NCBI GenBank assembly: GCA_026705295.1
Contig: JAPPBA010000078.1
Coordinates: forward strand, 1-64,000
Length of the DNA: 64,000 bases
Reading direction: 5' to 3'
DNA from: Candidatus Palauibacter australiensis
GTDB lineage: Bacteria > Gemmatimonadota > Gemmatimonadetes > Palauibacterales > Palauibacteraceae
Shown here: one piece after another, positions 50,474 through 58,090 of the stretch
Position numbering within the stretch: position 1 is the first letter of the stretch
How the letters are laid out: the number at the start of each line of letters is the position of its first letter
Translations under genes and position numbers: made by a program
The notes under the pieces: model-generated
What the model saw: only the letters and a program-made list of their open reading frames with translations
What the model was told of the DNA's origin: nothing
Databases searched by the model: none

Positions 50474-51952
50474 ATGACCGAGCCCACAACCAGGTCGGCG
50501 ACCCCGGACGCAGGCGGCGAACGCGAGGTCCTCGGGCGAGGGATCCGGCTCCGGTCGCTCTTCTCGCTCGCCTTCGGGACGATCATCGGCGTCGGCTGGA
50601 TCACGGTCATGGGGGCGTGGCTGAGCGGCGCCGGCGCGATCGGCGCCATCATCGCGTTCGTGCTGGGCGGCCTCGGCATTCTCGCGATCGGGCTCTGCTA
50701 CTCGGAGATGGCGGCCGCGTACCCGGTCACCGGCGGCGAGGTCGCGTACGTGTTCGAGGCGTGGGGAGCGCGCTGGAGTTTCGCCGCCGCGTGGTTCCTC
50801 GCCTTCTCCTACATCTTCACGACCTCCTTCGAGGCGATCTCCGTGGAATGGGTCGTGTCGGCGCTCGTCCCCGGGTTCGGCGGTCCGGTCATCTACACGC
50901 TGCTGGGGCAGGAGGTGCGGCTGTGGAGCCTCGCCCTCGGACTCGCCGTGATGGCCGCGATCACGTTCATCAACTACCGCGGCGGAAAGACGGCCGCCTG
51001 GTTCCAGGACCTGATGACGGCGGGACTCATCATCCTCACCCTCATTTTCGTCGTCGCGGGGGTCGTGGGCGGCAGCGTCGCGAACCTGGCGCCCATGTTC
51101 AGCGGGACGACGCCGGGGACGGCGCTGGTCGGCGTGGGCATCGTGCTCGGGACCGCCGCCTTCTGGTTCGCCGGCTTCGACACGATTCCGCAGGCGATGG
51201 AGGAGGTAGAGGAGGGCGCGAAGCTGCGGCTCCTGCCGCGCGTCATGGGCGCCTCGATCCTGTTCGCGCTCGTCTTCTACTGTCTCGTGATTCTGGCGAC
51301 GGCCATGAGCATGCCCCGCGCGGAACTGCTCGCCTCGGAGCTTCCGGCCGCGGCGGCGATCGAGGCCGCCCTGGGCTCGCCGTTCCTGGGCCGGGTCGTG
51401 CTGTTCGCCGGACTCTGCGGGCTCATCACGACGTGGAACGCGATCTTCTTCGCCTCCACGCGGATCGTCTTCGCCATGGCTCGCGCGCACATGATCCCCC
51501 ACCGCCTCGCCAGGGTGCATGACCGCTACGGCTCACCGTCCGCCGCGGTCATCTTCGTGGCCGTCATGGGGAGCGTGGGGGCGCTGTTCGGCCGCAACGC
51601 CATCCTCGTCATCGTCGGAGGCGCCGCGATCTCGGCCATGATCGTCTTCCTGGTCGTCGTGCTCGGGGTCCTGCGGCTGCGCAAGACGCGCCCCGACCAC
51701 CCGCGTCCCTACACCGTGCCCGGCGGCCGGGGCTTCCTTTATCTCAGTGCGGTCGTCGCGTTGGGGCTGCTCGGGGCTTCGATCTGGGAACCCTTCCACG
51801 GGGCGGGCGGCCGGATTCCCGCCGAGTGGATCGTCCTCGTCGTCTGGGCGGCGCTGGGGCTCGTCTTCTACCGCGCCGCCGCGCCCCTCCGCCGCGAGGT
51901 GAGCGACCGGCAACTCCGCTGGCTCATCCTCAGCGACGAGGATCCGGAATGA
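50474..51952 (+). CDS. APC-family amino acid/amine permease
   Basis: A 492-residue membrane protein with 12 or so helices. The first helix carries the APC motif FGTIIGVGWITVMGAWL, and AAAYPVTGGEVAYVFEAWG and FWFAGFDTIPQAMEEVEEGAK follow, which are typical of ethanolamine/amino-acid permeases. It lies four bases after the beta-keto acid cleavage gene and overlaps the aminotransferase start (ATGA), so it is coupled to both. It should import the substrate of that pathway, perhaps an amine or amino acid, which is inference. Confidence 0.9.
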   Translation: MTEPTTRSATPDAGGEREVLGRGIRLRSLFSLAFGTIIGVGWITVMGAWLSGAGAIGAIIAFVLGGLGILAIGLCYSEMAAAYPVTGGEVAYVFEAWGARWSFAAAWFLAFSYIFTTSFEAISVEWVVSALVPGFGGPVIYTLLGQEVRLWSLALGLAVMAAITFINYRGGKTAAWFQDLMTAGLIILTLIFVVAGVVGGSVANLAPMFSGTTPGTALVGVGIVLGTAAFWFAGFDTIPQAMEEVEEGAKLRLLPRVMGASILFALVFYCLVILATAMSMPRAELLASELPAAAAIEAALGSPFLGRVVLFAGLCGLITTWNAIFFASTRIVFAMARAHMIPHRLARVHDRYGSPSAAVIFVAVMGSVGALFGRNAILVIVGGAAISAMIVFLVVVLGVLRLRKTRPDHPRPYTVPGGRGFLYLSAVVALGLLGASIWEPFHGAGGRIPAEWIVLVVWAALGLVFYRAAAPLRREVSDRQLRWLILSDEDPE

Positions 51953-53229
51953 ACACGAGTCGCCGTAGCTTCCTCCGGCAGTCCGCAGGCGCGCTGGCGC
52001 TGGCCCCGATCGTGCCGGTGGGGCGGCTCGCCCTGCGCGCCGGGCGAGACAGCGCGCTGCCGCAAGAGGCGTGGGTGGCGCGGGCGCGCGCCGAGATCCC
52101 CGCCTCTACGGAGAGCCTGTACTTCCAGACGGGCGGGATCGGCCCGGCTCCGAACGCGGTCATCGACCACGTCCAGGAACGGCTCGCCTTCCAGAACCGG
52201 AGCCCGGCCGAGCCCCGCATCTCCGACGAGATGGCGGGGATCGAGCCCGACCTGCGGGCGCAACTGGCGCGCGTGTTCGGGGCCGGGACCGAGGAGGTCG
52301 CGCTCACGCACAGCACCTCCGAGGGGATCTCCATCGTCGCCTGGAGCCTGAACTGGGAGCCGGGAGACGAGGTCGTGATCTCCAACACGGAACACCCCGC
52401 CAACGTCGTCCCGTGGTACGTCCTCCGCGACCGGTTCGGGATCGCGATCCGCGAGATCGACCTGAGTCCCGGAACCGGGCTCATCGACGAGGTTCGCGGC
52501 CAACTCTCGGACCGTACGCGGATGGTGAGCATCAGCCATGTGTCGCGGAACAACGGACGAACGCTGCGGACGGACGAGTCCGCCGAACTGGGGGACTTGC
52601 TGCGCTCCCGCGGCGTGCGCTACCACCTCGACGGGGCGCAGGGCCCCGGCTGCGTACCGACCGACTTCCGCGCCCTCGGCTGCGATGGCTATTCGACCTG
52701 CGGCCACAAGTGGCTGCTCGCCCCCAAGGGCACGGGCGCGCTCTTCGTGCGCCGGGAGATGCTCGACGACGTGCACCTGAGCTGGGCCGGTTCGCACAGC
52801 CACGCGACGATGGACTACGAGGGTGGCTACACGCTCCTCCCCAGCGCCGCCCGCTACGAGTTCGGCACCCGCGCGCTGGCGGACTTCGCCGGCTTCGCCC
52901 GCGCGGTGGAGTGGATGGAGGGTGTCGGCCTGGGGAAGATCGAAGAGCGGATCCAATCGCTCGTCGACCACGCGATCGAAGTCGTGGACGCCACCGAGGG
53001 ACTGGGCGTGTCCTCCCCGCGGGCGCGCCCGGACCGCTCCGGCGTGTTCGTCGTTCAACTCCAAGAGGGGTGCGACGCCACGCAGCTCTACAACGATCTG
53101 CGCGAAGACGAAGGGATCCTCGCCTCCCCCGTCCGGGAGGAGCGCGACTTCCGACTATCCATCCACTTCTTCAACACCCGCGACGAGATCGACACCGCGA
53201 TCGCGGCCATCGCGGAGCGCTGCACCTGA
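51949..53229 (+). CDS. Tat-exported class V aminotransferase-fold PLP enzyme
   Basis: A 426-residue protein with a Tat signal (SRRSFLRQSAGALALAPIVPVG). The fold is that of the cysteine desulfurase/isopenicillin N epimerase group: THSTSEGISIVAW, ISNTEHPANVVPW, HLDGAQGPGCVPTDF and the PLP lysine Lys254 in CGHKWLLAPKGTG. No desulfurase cysteine loop is evident, so it is more likely an epimerase, lyase or similar. A PLP enzyme folded in the cytoplasm and exported by Tat is notable. It overlaps the permease stop by four bases. The next gene, on the other strand, is an exported racemase-like PLP protein. Confidence 0.85.
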   Translation: MNTSRRSFLRQSAGALALAPIVPVGRLALRAGRDSALPQEAWVARARAEIPASTESLYFQTGGIGPAPNAVIDHVQERLAFQNRSPAEPRISDEMAGIEPDLRAQLARVFGAGTEEVALTHSTSEGISIVAWSLNWEPGDEVVISNTEHPANVVPWYVLRDRFGIAIREIDLSPGTGLIDEVRGQLSDRTRMVSISHVSRNNGRTLRTDESAELGDLLRSRGVRYHLDGAQGPGCVPTDFRALGCDGYSTCGHKWLLAPKGTGALFVRREMLDDVHLSWAGSHSHATMDYEGGYTLLPSAARYEFGTRALADFAGFARAVEWMEGVGLGKIEERIQSLVDHAIEVVDATEGLGVSSPRARPDRSGVFVVQLQEGCDATQLYNDLREDEGILASPVREERDFRLSIHFFNTRDEIDTAIAAIAERCT

Positions 53230-53242
53230 CCGGGAGGCGTCC

Positions 53243-54511
53243 CTACACCACGCGTCTCGGGAGCCGTGGATTCATGGACTGGATGATGCCGAGGAAGCCG
53301 CGGCCCGTCCGTTCGGCGACGGTGTGGGGGAGCACGGACGGATGGTCGGGGCCGATAAGGGTGGCGACGTCGCCGACCTCGACCGTCTTCTCCGGGCCGA
53401 TGTCGAGGATGGTGTGCGCGGAGTTGACCCCGCCGGCGACGGGGTACAGGCGGCCGTTGATCAGCACGTCGCACGTCCCGTTCGCCTCGGACGGATAGCC
53501 GTCGGTACGGCCGATCGGCAGCAGCGCCACCCAGGTGGCCCGGTCGGCGGTGAAGGTGTGGCGGAAACCCGCGCCGTCGCCCGGCTTGAGGCGCTCGACC
53601 CGCACGACGCGCGCGTTCATGCGAAACACGGGCCTGAGGTCGGCCATCTCCCGGGCGCCCTCCCCGCCGGAAAGGTGGTTTCCGAACAGCGCGTTCCCGG
53701 GCCGCACCATGTCGTAGTGCGCCTCGGGCAGGTTGAACAGTTCGAAGGAGGGCGAAGCGTGGAGGGTGCCGAGGGGAAGGTTCTTCCCGCGGGCCCAGGC
53801 GAGGAGTTCCTCGAAGCGCGCAAGCTGCTCCCGGTTGAAGTCGAGATCGTGAATGAACATGGTGTAGGTGCCGTTCACGTCGACGTATTCGCTCTGCACG
53901 AGTTCCTCGATCCACCCGCGCGCGCGGGTGTACGGCATCCCCTCCCGGTTCATCCCCGTATCGATGAAGAGCTGAACGGGCACGGGACGGCCGAGTCGCC
54001 TGGACACGCTCCGCAGCCGCGCGGGCGCATCATCCAGCCACACGGACGGGAGCACGTCGTGTCTCGCCAGCTCCTCGATCTCATCCTCGGATCCCTCGGC
54101 CATGACCACGATGGGCTTGGTCACCCCCTCCTCCCGCATGGCGAGCGCCTCCTCGACGCGCACGGCGGCGATGCCGCCCACCTCGGGCATCCCGGCGAGG
54201 AGCGGCCCGACCGCACGGTCGCCCAGGCCGTACGCGTTGTTCTTTACGACGGCGAGGATGGGGCGGCCGCCCGCCAGCCGCGCGGCCTCGCGGACGTTGT
54301 GGGTCCAGGCGGCGCGGTCGAGTTCGATCCACGGGTCGAAGCGCTCGGGAGTGTAGACGCGGTCGGTCGCTGCACCGGCGGACAGCAGGCCGGCACCCGT
54401 ACCGCGCGTTCTCGCGGCGGTCGCGCAGCCGGAGGTGGCGGCAAGCCCCAGGGCGGCCCCGGTCAGGTGGAGGAACCGGCGGCGCGGGAGAGGCGATGAC
54501 GGGCGATCCAT
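53243..54511 (-). CDS. Exported alanine-racemase-like PLP lipoprotein lacking the second catalytic Tyr
   Basis: A 422-residue protein with a Tat-like RRRFLHLTG and a lipobox-type TSGC (Cys29). The alanine racemase fold is clear: PILAVVKNNAYGLG with the PLP lysine Lys90, DTGMNREGM, VRPGNALFG and PIGRTDGYP. The region that usually reads VSYGAT holds AGFRHT, so the catalytic Tyr is Phe316, and the usual CMDQ is changed to VNSA. It may therefore not racemise in the ordinary two-base way. Possible roles are a one-base epimerase, a decarboxylase-like enzyme or a binding protein. It converges on the class V aminotransferase with a 13-base gap. Confidence 0.83.
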   Translation of the reverse strand: MDRPSSPLPRRRFLHLTGAALGLAATSGCATAARTRGTGAGLLSAGAATDRVYTPERFDPWIELDRAAWTHNVREAARLAGGRPILAVVKNNAYGLGDRAVGPLLAGMPEVGGIAAVRVEEALAMREEGVTKPIVVMAEGSEDEIEELARHDVLPSVWLDDAPARLRSVSRRLGRPVPVQLFIDTGMNREGMPYTRARGWIEELVQSEYVDVNGTYTMFIHDLDFNREQLARFEELLAWARGKNLPLGTLHASPSFELFNLPEAHYDMVRPGNALFGNHLSGGEGAREMADLRPVFRMNARVVRVERLKPGDGAGFRHTFTADRATWVALLPIGRTDGYPSEANGTCDVLINGRLYPVAGGVNSAHTILDIGPEKTVEVGDVATLIGPDHPSVLPHTVAERTGRGFLGIIQSMNPRLPRRVV

Positions 54512-54561
54512 GGGGCCCTCCGGGCTCAGCAGGCGATGTGTTGAGTGAGGCGAATGTACGC

Positions 54562-54939
54562 TTAAGCCCGCAGCGTAGGCACGTCGTAAAGCGGGATGCG
54601 CGAATCGCGGGTGACGAGGATGAGCCCTTCAGCCCGGGCCTGAGCGATGAGCATCCTGTCGAACGGATCGCGGTGGTGCAGCGGCAGGGTCGCCGCTCGC
54701 TCGGCGTGATCGAACGTCAGCGGCAGGTGCGCGAACCGCTTTTCCTCCACCACGGCCGCCAGGTTGTCCGGTGCGGCAAGTCGACCCTTGGCCTTCTTGA
54801 TCGCGATCTCCCACCCGGAGACGGCGCTCACGAACACCTCGCTGTCCGGGTCCGCGATCGCCTGCCGCGCCGATTCGGCGATGTGACGAAAGTCGGACAC
54901 CCACCAGAGAAACGCGTGTGTGTCGAGCAGCAGCCGCAT
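54562..54939 (-). CDS. PIN-domain toxin (VapC type)
   Basis: A 125-residue PIN-domain nuclease with the expected acidic residues: LLLDTHAFLWW, SAVSGWEIAIKKAKGRL (Glu), HHRDPFDRMLIAQA and LVTRDSRI. It is the toxin of a pair with the Phd/YefM-like gene that ends two bases upstream. PIN toxins cleave tRNA or rRNA. The length is normal and all catalytic positions seem intact, so it should be active when freed from its antitoxin. Confidence 0.9.
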   Translation of the reverse strand: MRLLLDTHAFLWWVSDFRHIAESARQAIADPDSEVFVSAVSGWEIAIKKAKGRLAAPDNLAAVVEEKRFAHLPLTFDHAERAATLPLHHRDPFDRMLIAQARAEGLILVTRDSRIPLYDVPTLRA

Positions 54940-54941
54940 CG

Positions 54942-55193
54942 TCAGTCAGCGCCGGGGAAGATTCTGGAGTTTTCGAACGCCGCAACGATCTCGTCATCCT
55001 CGTCGTCGAAGTCCGGAGCCATCACGATCCGCCCCTCCAGACCGCCCGGCTGTCGAGGCTCGACGGATTCCTCGTACGGCGTCAACCGCACCCACGGTTG
55101 TCCCGAGTTGCAGATCACGACCTCTTCCCCCTCTCGGGCCAGCCTGGCGAGACGGGAAAGCTGTGACTTTGCTTCATGCATGTTGACCTTCAT
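54942..55193 (-). CDS. Phd/YefM-family antitoxin
   Basis: An 83-residue antitoxin with the N-terminal DNA-binding part VNMHEAKSQLSRLARLAREGEEVVICNSGQPWVRL (given as residues 3-37) and an acidic C-terminal tail (DFDDEDDEIVAAF) that should wrap the PIN toxin. It starts at ATG 55193. Two 8-base direct repeats around the -10 region upstream are likely autoregulatory sites. It is encoded divergently from the ParD-type antitoxin gene. Confidence 0.88.
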   Translation of the reverse strand: MKVNMHEAKSQLSRLARLAREGEEVVICNSGQPWVRLTPYEESVEPRQPGGLEGRIVMAPDFDDEDDEIVAAFENSRIFPGAD

Positions 55194-55229
55194 GGGATCA
55201 TGTATCCTCTCGGCGGTCGACGAGCTATG

Positions 55230-55252
55230 GCTAAGCTAAGTCTAGCTAAGCT
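55230..55252. repeat. 8-bp direct repeat flanking the antitoxin promoter -10
   Basis: GCTAAGCT occurs at 55230-55237 and 55245-55252, on each side of the minus-strand -10 box (55239-55244). This spacing of 15 bases suits repressor binding by the antitoxin. Confidence 0.55.
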
Positions 55253-55267
55253 CCGTTGAATCGACAA
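55239..55267 (-). promoter_or_regulatory. Promoter of the Phd/PIN toxin-antitoxin pair
   Basis: On the minus strand TTGTCG (55262-55267) and TAGACT (55239-55244) are 17 bases apart, 46 bases before the antitoxin ATG. Confidence 0.5.
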
Positions 55268-55313
55268 CCCACTGAACAACGCCGAATCAACAATCGTTGC
55301 ACTGCGGAACAGG

Positions 55314-55342
55314 TTGTCAATTCTTGCCAACTTCGGTACGCT
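55314..55342 (+). promoter_or_regulatory. Promoter of the ParD/ParE pair
   Basis: TTGTCA (55314-55319) and TACGCT (55337-55342) are 17 bases apart. Transcription would begin close to ATG 55350, so the message may be nearly leaderless or use ATG 55359. Confidence 0.45.
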
Positions 55343-55349
55343 CAGGAAC

Positions 55350-55589
55350 ATGAACACCATGAACATCTCGCTTCCCGCCCCGATGAAGTCGTTTGTCGAC
55401 CAGCAGGTCGCCGAGCGTGGTTACGGAAGTTGCAGCGCGTACATCCGTGAGCTGATCCGCCGAGACCAGGATCGGCAGCACCTTCGAGGGCTGCTGCTGG
55501 AGGGCGGTGAGTCCGATCCCGCCGTCACCGCCGATACGGCCTACTTCGACGCGCTACGCGCCCGGGTTCGCAGGCACGCGACGGAGTGA
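55350..55589 (+). CDS. ParD-family antitoxin
   Basis: A 79-residue protein from ATG 55350 (alternative ATG 55359). It has the ribbon-helix-helix N-terminus MNISLPAPMKSFVDQQVAERGYGSCSAYIRELIRRDQ (residues about 4-40) and a C-terminal tail with a run typical of ParD (LLEGGESDPA, then YFDALRARVRRHATE). It binds its own operator and neutralises ParE. Its stop overlaps the ParE start (GTGA), giving coupled production. Confidence 0.88.
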   Translation: MNTMNISLPAPMKSFVDQQVAERGYGSCSAYIRELIRRDQDRQHLRGLLLEGGESDPAVTADTAYFDALRARVRRHATE

Positions 55590-55906
55590 CGCCGGAATCC
55601 GTGGTCCTGAGGGCGGCGGCCCGTCGGGACGTGGATGAGGCGATCACTCACTACCTGAAGGAAGCCGGCTCGCAGGTCGTGCTCGGTTTCATTGAGGCGC
55701 TCCAGGAGGCCTTCGGGCACATCGCTGACAACCCGCGATCCGGTTCGCACCGGCACGGTCACGAGGTGAACCTGCCCGGACTGCGCTCGCGGCCGCTCAG
55801 GGGTTACCCCCACCTCGCCTTCTACATGACAGGACACAACCGGATCGACTTCTGGCGCATCCTGCACGACCGACGCGACGTCCCGGAATGGCTGCGGGAC
55901 TCCTGA
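55586..55906 (+). CDS. ParE/RelE-superfamily toxin
   Basis: A 106-residue protein of the RelE/ParE fold: LRAAARRDVDEAITHYLKEAG, HIADNPRSGSHR, LRSRPLRGYPHLAFYM and a final VILHDRRD-like segment (FWRILHDRRDVPEWL). ParE toxins poison DNA gyrase; some relatives cleave mRNA. GTG 55586 overlaps the ParD stop. The 3' end overlaps the start of the downstream symporter gene by 19 bases in another frame, an uncommon fusion of a toxin operon with a transport gene. Confidence 0.88.
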   Translation: MTPESVVLRAAARRDVDEAITHYLKEAGSQVVLGFIEALQEAFGHIADNPRSGSHRHGHEVNLPGLRSRPLRGYPHLAFYMTGHNRIDFWRILHDRRDVPEWLRDS

Positions 55907-57090
55907 GCAGGGTCCCGGCGTATGTCTGGACGTTCCTGGCACTGGCCGGGGGTCTGGCCGCCGGCGGGTTCTTCCCGGGGCCGCTCGCTCCGGTGGCCGA
56001 CGCCACGGCGACGCTTATCGCCTGGGTGGTCGCCGTCGTGCCGCTGCTTATTCTGGCGGCCCTCAGCCCGGCGATCGCCACGCTGGTGCGGCGCGGGCTC
56101 GCCGGGCGCTTCGCGGGCGCGGTCGTTCTCTGGTATGTCTTCACGTCGACCGTCGCCGGTCTCATCGCCGTCGTGACCTCCGCCACGATCTTTCGCATCC
56201 CGCTGGCCACCGGGGACCGGGGCGTGTGGACCGAAGCCGCCGCGATGCTGCGAAGCCTCGGGGAGGGCGGGGCCTCGTGGCCGCTGCTCGCGATTCTCGC
56301 CGGAGTCCTGCTCGGAGCCTTCGGCGCACGGCACGATCCGACCTACCGCGTGCTGCGACGAATCGCCGACTCGATCGAGAAGGCGGGCGGCAAGCTGGCC
56401 TACGTCATGCTTCCGCTCATTCTCGCCTTCGGCATCACCCTGGGCGTGCGCTTCGGCGCGAGCCTGGGGCTCTCCCACTATCTGACGATGGCCGCCTATA
56501 CCGGCGGGCTCGTCCTGGTCTGGTGGGCCTTCTACACGTTCGTGCTCGTGCGGAGGGTGGGACGGCGGCCCGTGGGCCCCGTGTTGAGCGGGTACTATGT
56601 GCCCACGGCGGTCTTCGCCGCAGGCACGTGTTCGTCGCTGGCGACGCTCCCGGTGAACCTCGCGAACGCGAAGAAGGTCGGCGTGCGCGACGAGGTGGCG
56701 GACTTCGTCCTCCCGTTCGGCGCCGTCGCGAACCTGGACGCGAGCGCGCTGGCCTACGTCGCGTATGGACCCTTCGTCGTCAGCTACGTGTTCGGCCTGG
56801 AATTGAGCTGGATGATGATGCTCGCCGCGTGGCCCGCCGTCGTCCTGTTCACGATCGCCGCTCCCGGGCTCCCGGCCGGGATGGGCACGGCGCTGTGGAG
56901 CGCGACGCTGTTCGCGAGCATGCTGGGGCTCGAGGGCCAGGCGCAGGGGGAGTTCATCGCGGGCTGGATCGCGCTCTCCGGAGGCATCCCGGACATGCTG
57001 CGCACGGCGACCAACACGACCGGAGACGGCTACACGGCGATCATCTTCGACGGCCGCTTCGATGAGTTCTTCGCGAGGGATCGTGGCTGA
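55888..57090 (+). CDS. Dicarboxylate/amino acid:cation symporter family protein
   Basis: A 400-residue membrane protein of the DAACS/GltP family. It has FAAGTCSSLATLPVNLANAKKVG, the Ser-rich reentrant loop where the family has SSS(T)ATLP, then LPFGAVANLDASA and a late ATNTTGDGYTAIIFD where most members have NxxGD. It should import acidic or small amino acids with sodium or protons. ATG 55888 is the only good start and lies inside parE, overlapping by 19 bases. It is followed by two M29/NicX-like genes. Confidence 0.85.
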   Translation: MAAGLLSRVPAYVWTFLALAGGLAAGGFFPGPLAPVADATATLIAWVVAVVPLLILAALSPAIATLVRRGLAGRFAGAVVLWYVFTSTVAGLIAVVTSATIFRIPLATGDRGVWTEAAAMLRSLGEGGASWPLLAILAGVLLGAFGARHDPTYRVLRRIADSIEKAGGKLAYVMLPLILAFGITLGVRFGASLGLSHYLTMAAYTGGLVLVWWAFYTFVLVRRVGRRPVGPVLSGYYVPTAVFAAGTCSSLATLPVNLANAKKVGVRDEVADFVLPFGAVANLDASALAYVAYGPFVVSYVFGLELSWMMMLAAWPAVVLFTIAAPGLPAGMGTALWSATLFASMLGLEGQAQGEFIAGWIALSGGIPDMLRTATNTTGDGYTAIIFDGRFDEFFARDRG

Positions 57091-58090
57091 CGGAAGGGTG
57101 GCTGGCGGTACGGTAGCCGAGGCGGACGTGAACCTCTCGCCCGGAGCGCGGCGGCTCGTGCACGTGAACGGACGGGTGCTGCCGGGTGAAGTCGTCGTGA
57201 TCGTGACCGATCCAACGATGGGGCGGTACGCGGAGGCCGTCGCCACGGCCGCCCGCGAGGCCGGGGCCGCCGTGACCGTTTGCATCATCCCGATGCGGGA
57301 CCAGGACGGGCAGGAGCCACCGCCGCCCGTCGCGCGCGCCATGGCCGAAGCGGCGGTGATCTTCTCTCCCGTACGCGTCTCGATCACCCACACCCGCGCG
57401 ATGCGGGCCGCCCTCGAGGCCGGGGCGCGCGTCTGCATGATGACGGCGTACACCGACGCGATCATGACCAGCCCCGCGCTGCTCGAGACTGACTTCGAGG
57501 CGCAGGCCGACGTCTGCCACCGCCTCGGCGCGGCGTTCACCGAGGGCAAGTCCGCGCGCCTCACCTCCCCTCGGGGGACGGATCTCCGCTTCGGGATCGC
57601 GGGTCGCGTCGCGAACGTGCTGACCAACGTCCCCGATCCGGGGGAACTCGCTCCCGTCCCGGACATCGAGGTCAACGTCGTGCCGGTGACGGGTTCGGCC
57701 GAGGGCACGCTCATCTTCGACGCCTCGGTCCCCTACCTCGGCATCGGCATCCTGGAGGAGCCCATCGTCTGCTCCGTGCGCGAAGGCGCCATCGTGGAGA
57801 TGTCCGGCGGCGCGCAGGCCGATTTCCTGCGCGAGCATCTGGAATCCTTCGGGGACCCGCACTGCTTCAACGTCGCCGAGTTGGGCGTCGGCCTGAACCC
57901 CAACGCCCGCCTCACCGGAGAGATGCTCGAGGACGAGGGCGTCATGGGCACGATCCACATCGGCATCGGAACGAGCCACACCCTCGGAGGCGAGATCGTG
58001 GCCCCGACGCACTACGACCTGCTTATGTGGGAACCGACCATCGCCGTCGACGGCCGCGTCGTCCAGCGAGACAAGCAGGTTCTGGTATGA
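57083..58090 (+). CDS. M29 aminopeptidase / NicX-superfamily protein, first paralogue
   Basis: A protein of about 335 residues from GTG 57083 (AGGG ahead); ATG 57062 is an alternative that would overlap the symporter gene by 29 bases. Features of the M29-like superfamily are VVVIVTDPTMGRYAEAV, ARLTSPRGTDLRFGI, a Glu in PDIEVNVVP, GLNPNARLTGEMLEDEGVMGTIHIGIG and an Asp or His in the final HYD. The superfamily includes metal-dependent aminopeptidases and the iron oxygenase NicX (2,5-dihydroxypyridine 5,6-dioxygenase). Which activity applies cannot be told here. It overlaps the next, related gene by four bases. Confidence 0.75.
   Translation: MADGRVAGGTVAEADVNLSPGARRLVHVNGRVLPGEVVVIVTDPTMGRYAEAVATAAREAGAAVTVCIIPMRDQDGQEPPPPVARAMAEAAVIFSPVRVSITHTRAMRAALEAGARVCMMTAYTDAIMTSPALLETDFEAQADVCHRLGAAFTEGKSARLTSPRGTDLRFGIAGRVANVLTNVPDPGELAPVPDIEVNVVPVTGSAEGTLIFDASVPYLGIGILEEPIVCSVREGAIVEMSGGAQADFLREHLESFGDPHCFNVAELGVGLNPNARLTGEMLEDEGVMGTIHIGIGTSHTLGGEIVAPTHYDLLMWEPTIAVDGRVVQRDKQVLV

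Noticed and set aside
55822-57714. A 630-codon minus-strand frame opposite the symporter and first M29/NicX-like gene
   Set aside because: It has low-complexity Arg/Ser/Ala translation and no motifs, and the plus-strand genes are clear homologues of known families.
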